A DNA stretch of 8,617 nucleotides from an uncultured Collinsella sp. (lineage in GTDB: Bacteria; Actinomycetota; Coriobacteriia; Coriobacteriales; Coriobacteriaceae). Below the pieces are notes generated by a model. The model did not search any database. It was not told where the DNA came from and saw nothing but the letters and a program-made list of their open reading frames with translations. Position 1 is the stretch's first letter, and each line of letters begins with the position of its first letter. The DNA lies in assembly GCA_902472315.1 (NCBI GenBank), contig CABRNM010000051.1:1-8617 (forward strand), written 5' to 3'. A program made the position numbers and the translations under genes. Shown one piece after another: positions 5,246 to 8,617 of the stretch.

Positions 5246-6667
5246 CTACTGTATCAGGTCGTTGTGGCGCTCGATAGCATCCGCTACCGTACCGCCCTCA
5301 TCCACAATAAGCGAACGGCGCTTGGGCGAGATGATGCGCTGGGCGGGGTAAACGCCGCGGTGTCCGGCGGTTAGGTAGCTGATAAAGGCCACGATGACAA
5401 AGAACCCGGCTGCCGTGCCGTGGAACAGGTCGATGGCCATCATGCAGGTGGTGATGGGCACGTTGAGGCCGGCGCAGAACACGCCGAGCATGCCCAGCGC
5501 TGCCAGAAAGCTGGGGTCGATTCCGACGAGGCAACCGATCCAGCCGCCGAGCGCCGCACCGATACCAAACAGGGGCGTGACCTCGCCGCCTTGGAAGCCG
5601 GCGCCCAGGGTGAGCGCTGTGACGACCAACTTGATGGCTGCGTCCGCCAGGGTGGTGTTGCCGGCAAATCCGGCGCCGGAAAGCCACGTGGAAAGGCCGG
5701 CGTAGTTCCAGGCGTCGAGGAGGGCATAGGCGGCCAAAACCACGAGTGCGCCTATGAGTGCGCGAACGAGGTAATTGGTGATAAAGCGACCGTACAGGCT
5801 CTTGACGGTTCGAACCGACCAGGCAAAGAGGCGTGCTGTCAGACCGAAGATAATTGCGCTGATAACAACGATGACGACCGTTTTGGGCGTCATAGCGGGA
5901 ACGCTGGCGATAACATTGGCTTCGTACTCGGTACCTAGGGCGAGTGATGTAAAGTAGCCGGTAAACGAGGCGACCAGGCAGTAGATGCCCGCGGTGTAGT
6001 CGATCTTGCCGATAAAGCACATCTCCATGCCAAAGAAAGCTCCGGCAAGGGGCGAGCCGAATACGGCGCCAAAGGCCGACGAGATGCCGGCGAGCATGAG
6101 GTCGTGGTGGTCATGCTTTTTGAGGTGGGCGAGGCTCGAGATGTTGCTGGCGATGGTGCCGCCAATCTGCACCGCGGCTCCCTCGCGACCGGCCGATCCG
6201 CCCGTTAGGTGCGTGAGCGTGGAGCAGACGAAGGTGAGGACGGCCATGCGCATATGGATGAGGCGTGTGCCCAGAGCGGAGTCGATGACCAGGTTGTTAC
6301 CGCGTTTGGCGGCAAGACCGTGGTTTTTGTACACCCATGCGGTGGCAACGCCCACAACGGGAAGCAGCGCGTAAATCCACACATGGCGCTCGCGATAGTC
6401 GGTCGCGATATTCAACGAGGCCAAAAACGCCCAAGCGGCAACGCCCATGGCGAGCGATACGGTGACGACGAGCACGAGCAACTTGGCGCTCACGAGTAGG
6501 TTGCGGACGTTGCGGCGCGTGTCGGCAGCTAAGAGATGCTCGGAGCGGGTGAGCTGATGCCTGCCTGCCATGATGACGTCGTTCAGGGAGAAAAAGCCGC
6601 CGTCGTCGAGCGGCTGGGAATGATCCTGCGTTTCGTTTGCGCTTTCGGTTTTGTCGTTATGAGCCAT
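5246..6667 (-). CDS. CLC-family anion channel/antiporter, motifs resembling CLC-F fluoride/proton exchangers
   Basis: This 473-residue polytopic membrane protein belongs to the CLC family. A hydrophilic N-terminus (about 1-57) precedes the transmembrane core. Filter motifs: KRGNNLVID at 121-129 stands where canonical CLCs have GSGIP with its central serine; GGSAGREGAAVQIGG at 156-170 carries the gating glutamate E162; GGEVTPLFGIGAALGG at 360-375 replaces the usual GxFxP. The GREGxAVQ and GGEVTP versions are characteristic, as I recall, of fluoride-exporting CLC-F proteins, so fluoride/proton antiport is a plausible role, though not proven. No C-terminal CBS domain pair is present. The ATG at 6667 is used because AGAGG lies five bases upstream; the in-frame ATG at 6694 overlaps the -10 element. 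A consensus -10 lies at 6697-6702. The lipid kinase gene follows. Confidence 0.85.
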   Translation of the reverse strand: MAHNDKTESANETQDHSQPLDDGGFFSLNDVIMAGRHQLTRSEHLLAADTRRNVRNLLVSAKLLVLVVTVSLAMGVAAWAFLASLNIATDYRERHVWIYALLPVVGVATAWVYKNHGLAAKRGNNLVIDSALGTRLIHMRMAVLTFVCSTLTHLTGGSAGREGAAVQIGGTIASNISSLAHLKKHDHHDLMLAGISSAFGAVFGSPLAGAFFGMEMCFIGKIDYTAGIYCLVASFTGYFTSLALGTEYEANVIASVPAMTPKTVVIVVISAIIFGLTARLFAWSVRTVKSLYGRFITNYLVRALIGALVVLAAYALLDAWNYAGLSTWLSGAGFAGNTTLADAAIKLVVTALTLGAGFQGGEVTPLFGIGAALGGWIGCLVGIDPSFLAALGMLGVFCAGLNVPITTCMMAIDLFHGTAAGFFVIVAFISYLTAGHRGVYPAQRIISPKRRSLIVDEGGTVADAIERHNDLIQ

Positions 6668-6696
6668 ACGTTCCTCTTTTAGGTTGCAACGCAAGC

Positions 6697-6702
6697 ATTA
6701 TA
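6697..6702 (-). promoter_or_regulatory. -10 element of the clc promoter
   Basis: On the minus strand 6702-6697 reads TATAAT, the exact sigma-70-type consensus, preceded by a T-rich stretch. It lies 29 bases before the preferred clc start codon. No good -35 hexamer is seen 16-18 bases upstream. The resulting leader would be about 20-25 bases, too short for a riboswitch. Confidence 0.6.
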
Positions 6703-6814
6703 AAACGCGGTAAACGCGACGAGCCGGTGGGTTGGTTTCCATTCTGTTTCGCGGCCTGCAACCGACAGGTGTATTTGCGAGTACAGGCCGAGTCGCGGTC
6801 GTGCGTCGGGGGAT

Positions 6815-6820
6815 TATACT
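6815..6820 (+). promoter_or_regulatory. moeA: -10 element of the moeA promoter
   Basis: TATACT at 6815-6820 matches the -10 consensus at five of six positions, about 58 bases before the moeA start. No clear -35 is present. It lies back to back with the clc promoter in the 210-base divergent gap (6668-6877). The rest of that gap, about 6703-6814, shows no further feature I can name. Confidence 0.5.
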
Positions 6821-6838
6821 GAGACAAGCATAAAGAAT

Positions 6839-6872
6839 CGGCGCCTCTGTTGTGCGCCGTGGCATTAAGAGG
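6839..6872 (+). promoter_or_regulatory. moeA: Leader hairpin with loop complementary to the moeA ribosome binding site
   Basis: CGGCGC (6839-6844) pairs with GCGCCG (6854-6859) around the loop CTCTGTTGT. The bases CCTCT at 6844-6848 are complementary to AGAGG at 6868-6872, the core of the moeA ribosome binding site. If both pairings form, C6844 is contested, leaving a four-base loop pairing. This H-type pseudoknot could mask the site and allow translational control. It is a structural possibility only and does not match a molybdenum cofactor riboswitch that I can recognise. Confidence 0.3.
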
Positions 6873-6877
6873 TGCAT

Positions 6878-8140
6878 ATGGCAGAGAAACTCATTCCGCT
6901 GGAGGACGCGCAGTCGATTGTTCTGTTGCACGTTGCTCCGACCGATCTCGTCGAGATTCCCGTGTGGCAGGCGGCTGGTTTTCCCTTGGCCGAGGACGCG
7001 GTGGCCGATATCGACATCTCGCCGTTTGCCAACAGCGCCATGGACGGATATGCCGTACGCTCGGCGGACTTGGCGCAGGCATCTGGCGAGGCGCCGGTGA
7101 CGCTCGACGTTATCGGACACGAGGCCGCGGGCCATGTGTTTGAGGGCGCAATCGGCGCGTGCGAGGCGGTCCGCATTATGACAGGCGCGCCGGTGCCCGA
7201 AGGCGCCGATGCCGTGGTGAAGTACGAGATCGTCGACGTGCTCGATGGTGACGGCAACGAGGGCTCGCACGTTCGCTTCTCGGCTCCGGCCAAGGTGGGA
7301 GAGAACGTTCGCTCTGCCGCCGAGGAGGCCCATGCTGGCGACATCGTGATGCGCGCTGGCGAGGTCGTGGCTCCGGCGGGCGCCGGCTTGCTGGCAAGCG
7401 CCGGATACGCGAGCGTGAAGGTGCACGCTGCCCCGCGTGTGGGCATCATCTCGCTGGGCACGGAACTGGTCGCACCGAGTAAGGTACCGGCGCGTGGTCA
7501 GATTCGCGATTCCAACTCCTCGGCGCTGATGGCCGAGGCACTCGATGCCGGCGCCGAGCCCGTGTTCTACGGCATCGCGCCCGATGATGAGCAGGCGATT
7601 GCCGAGCTGGTACATCGCGCCACGCGAGAGTGCGATTTTGTCATTACGAGCGGTGGCGCCTCGGCGGGCGATTACGACTATGTGACGGCGCTCGTCCGGC
7701 GCGAGGGCGAGGTGCTGTTTGACCGCATCTCGATGCGTCCGGGCAAGGCCATCACGTTTGGCTTGCTCGGGGGTAAGCCCTACCTGGGGCTTTCAGGCAA
7801 CCCGGCCGCGGCGTATGTGGGCTTTGAGATGCTTGCCCGTCCGGCGATTCGCAAGATGCGCGGTTTTGCCGAGGTTGCGCGTCCCGTGCAGCAGGCGACG
7901 CTCACGCACGGCGTGAAAAAGCGACAGCATCGCCGCTTCTTCGATCGCGCCACGGTTTTGCGCGACCCCGAGACCGGTGAGTTGTTGGTGACCGAGGCTA
8001 AGACACAGAATTCGGCGCTGCTTGGAACTATGCAGCGTGCGAACTGCCTGTTGCGTATTGACGAAGGACCGTGCGAGCTCAAGGCGGGAGATGCCGTGGA
8101 CGTTGTTCGCGTCGACCTGCCCGAGGGCGCCGTGTTGTAG
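6878..8140 (+). CDS. moeA: Molybdopterin molybdenumtransferase MoeA
   Basis: This 420-residue cytosolic enzyme inserts molybdate into adenylylated molybdopterin, releasing AMP, to make active molybdenum cofactor. Its motifs follow the MoeA order: SPFANSAMDGYAV at 48-60 (the Asp of MDGYA is the conserved active-site residue), MTGAPVPEGADAVV at 101-114, GTELV at 194-198, RDSNS at 210-214, ITSGGASAGDYDYV at 256-269 of the MPT-binding domain, MRPGKAITFG at 286-295 and GLSGNPAAA at 304-312, then a C-terminal beta domain to 420. The length is normal and nothing essential is missing. The ATG at 6878 is preferred over the GTG at 6872 because AAGAGG (6867-6872) then lies five bases upstream. The mog-type gene follows after ten bases, forming a cofactor operon. 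The presence of MoeA implies that the organism has molybdoenzymes or tungstoenzymes, not seen here. Confidence 0.94.
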   Translation: MAEKLIPLEDAQSIVLLHVAPTDLVEIPVWQAAGFPLAEDAVADIDISPFANSAMDGYAVRSADLAQASGEAPVTLDVIGHEAAGHVFEGAIGACEAVRIMTGAPVPEGADAVVKYEIVDVLDGDGNEGSHVRFSAPAKVGENVRSAAEEAHAGDIVMRAGEVVAPAGAGLLASAGYASVKVHAAPRVGIISLGTELVAPSKVPARGQIRDSNSSALMAEALDAGAEPVFYGIAPDDEQAIAELVHRATRECDFVITSGGASAGDYDYVTALVRREGEVLFDRISMRPGKAITFGLLGGKPYLGLSGNPAAAYVGFEMLARPAIRKMRGFAEVARPVQQATLTHGVKKRQHRRFFDRATVLRDPETGELLVTEAKTQNSALLGTMQRANCLLRIDEGPCELKAGDAVDVVRVDLPEGAVL

Positions 8141-8150
8141 GGGGAATGCT

Positions 8151-8617
8151 ATGGAGCTGAAGATATCGATCGTAACGTGCTCGGATACGCGCGATCTTTT
8201 GCAGGATGAGGCCGGAGCCGCACTCGAGGAACTTATCGAGGCACAGGGCTGGACGGTCGCCTCACATGTGGTTGTGCGCGACGACGTCAGCGAGATCGGT
8301 GATGCCATTGTGGAAGCCGCCGATGAGTGCCACGCCAATGTCGTGCTCACCTGCGGCGGCACGGGGCTTTCGATGCGCGATGTAACACCCGAGGCGACGC
8401 GTTCCGTCTGCGACCGCGATGTGCCGGGTATTGCCGAGGCAATTCGTGCCTACTCCATGACCAAGACGCGCCGCGCCATGCTCTCGCGCGCTATTTGCAT
8501 GCAACGAGGTCATACACTTGTCGTAAACTTTCCCGGTTCTACGAAGGCCGCCCGCGAAAGCTGGGAGGCCATAGCAGACCAGCTGGAGCATGCGGCTCAG
8601 ATGACGGCGGGGGGCGG
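8151..8617 (+). CDS. MogA/MoaB-family molybdenum cofactor biosynthesis protein (3' end cut by window)
   Basis: The visible 155 residues are nearly the whole of a MogA/MoaB/Cnx1G-type domain, normally about 160-180 residues; no stop is reached before the window ends. The family adenylylates molybdopterin with ATP, producing the substrate on which MoeA acts. Seen: an N-terminal strand ISIVTCSDTR at 5-14, DEAGAAL at 19-25, LTCGGTGLSMRDVTPEAT at 66-83 (the GGTG and RDVTPE signature, whose Asp is conserved), and NFPGSTKAA at 126-134 (the LPGSPKA-type loop). The ATG has GGGGGA six bases or fewer upstream, beginning at the last base of the moeA stop codon, so translation may be coupled. I cannot decide between the MogA and MoaB subtypes. 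Confidence 0.9.
   Translation, partial: MELKISIVTCSDTRDLLQDEAGAALEELIEAQGWTVASHVVVRDDVSEIGDAIVEAADECHANVVLTCGGTGLSMRDVTPEATRSVCDRDVPGIAEAIRAYSMTKTRRAMLSRAICMQRGHTLVVNFPGSTKAARESWEAIADQLEHAAQMTAGG

Noticed and set aside
6668..6877. Fluoride riboswitch before clc or molybdenum cofactor riboswitch before moeA
   Set aside because: No match to the fluoride riboswitch core on the minus strand, and the moeA leader after the TATACT element is only about 50 bases, too short for the molybdenum cofactor RNA.

Overview
The window is about 60% G+C, has strongly GC-biased third codon positions, and is densely packed with housekeeping and metabolic genes. Protein character and base composition suggest a gut-type Coriobacteriia actinobacterium, possibly a Collinsella relative. 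This taxonomic guess is inference from the sequence alone. I see no prophage, insertion sequence, CRISPR array, tRNA or rRNA, and no obvious defence or other novel multi-gene system. The points of interest are regulatory hairpins, a pair of related palindromes and a few unusual protein variants.

Left part (1-2911). The first 23 bases may be the start of a leftward gene whose visible residues fit an Rrf2-family regulator. It diverges from metY (182-1465), a PLP-dependent O-acetylhomoserine sulfhydrylase-type enzyme, which has a potentially folded leader. metY is followed by two hairpins, the second a textbook intrinsic terminator (1534-1580). A 12-helix major facilitator exporter (1607-2911) starts only 26 bases after that T-tract, so its expression may depend on readthrough.

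Middle (2912-5158). xpt (3069-3647, xanthine phosphoribosyltransferase, purine salvage) ends in a strong terminator that abuts the ribosome binding site of a small release-factor-like protein with a GGQ motif (3729-4109), probably a ribosome-rescue or peptidyl-tRNA hydrolysis factor. That gene is bracketed by two palindromes with a related core, the terminator at 3676-3710 and a 71-base near-perfect palindrome at 4118-4188. The second palindrome separates it from a convergent, leftward lipid kinase gene (4196-5158).

Right part (5246-8617). The kinase gene lies downstream of, and probably in one transcript with, a leftward CLC-family gene (5246-6667) whose filter motifs resemble fluoride/proton antiporters. 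A divergent promoter region (6668-6877) separates it from a rightward molybdenum cofactor operon: moeA (6878-8140, molybdate insertion) and, ten bases later, a MogA/MoaB-family gene (8151 onward, MPT adenylylation) cut by the window edge just before its expected end.

Functionally the window combines sulfur amino acid synthesis, efflux, purine salvage, ribosome rescue, lipid phosphorylation, halide transport and molybdopterin maturation. Only moeA with mog and, more weakly, clc with the lipid kinase look like operons.
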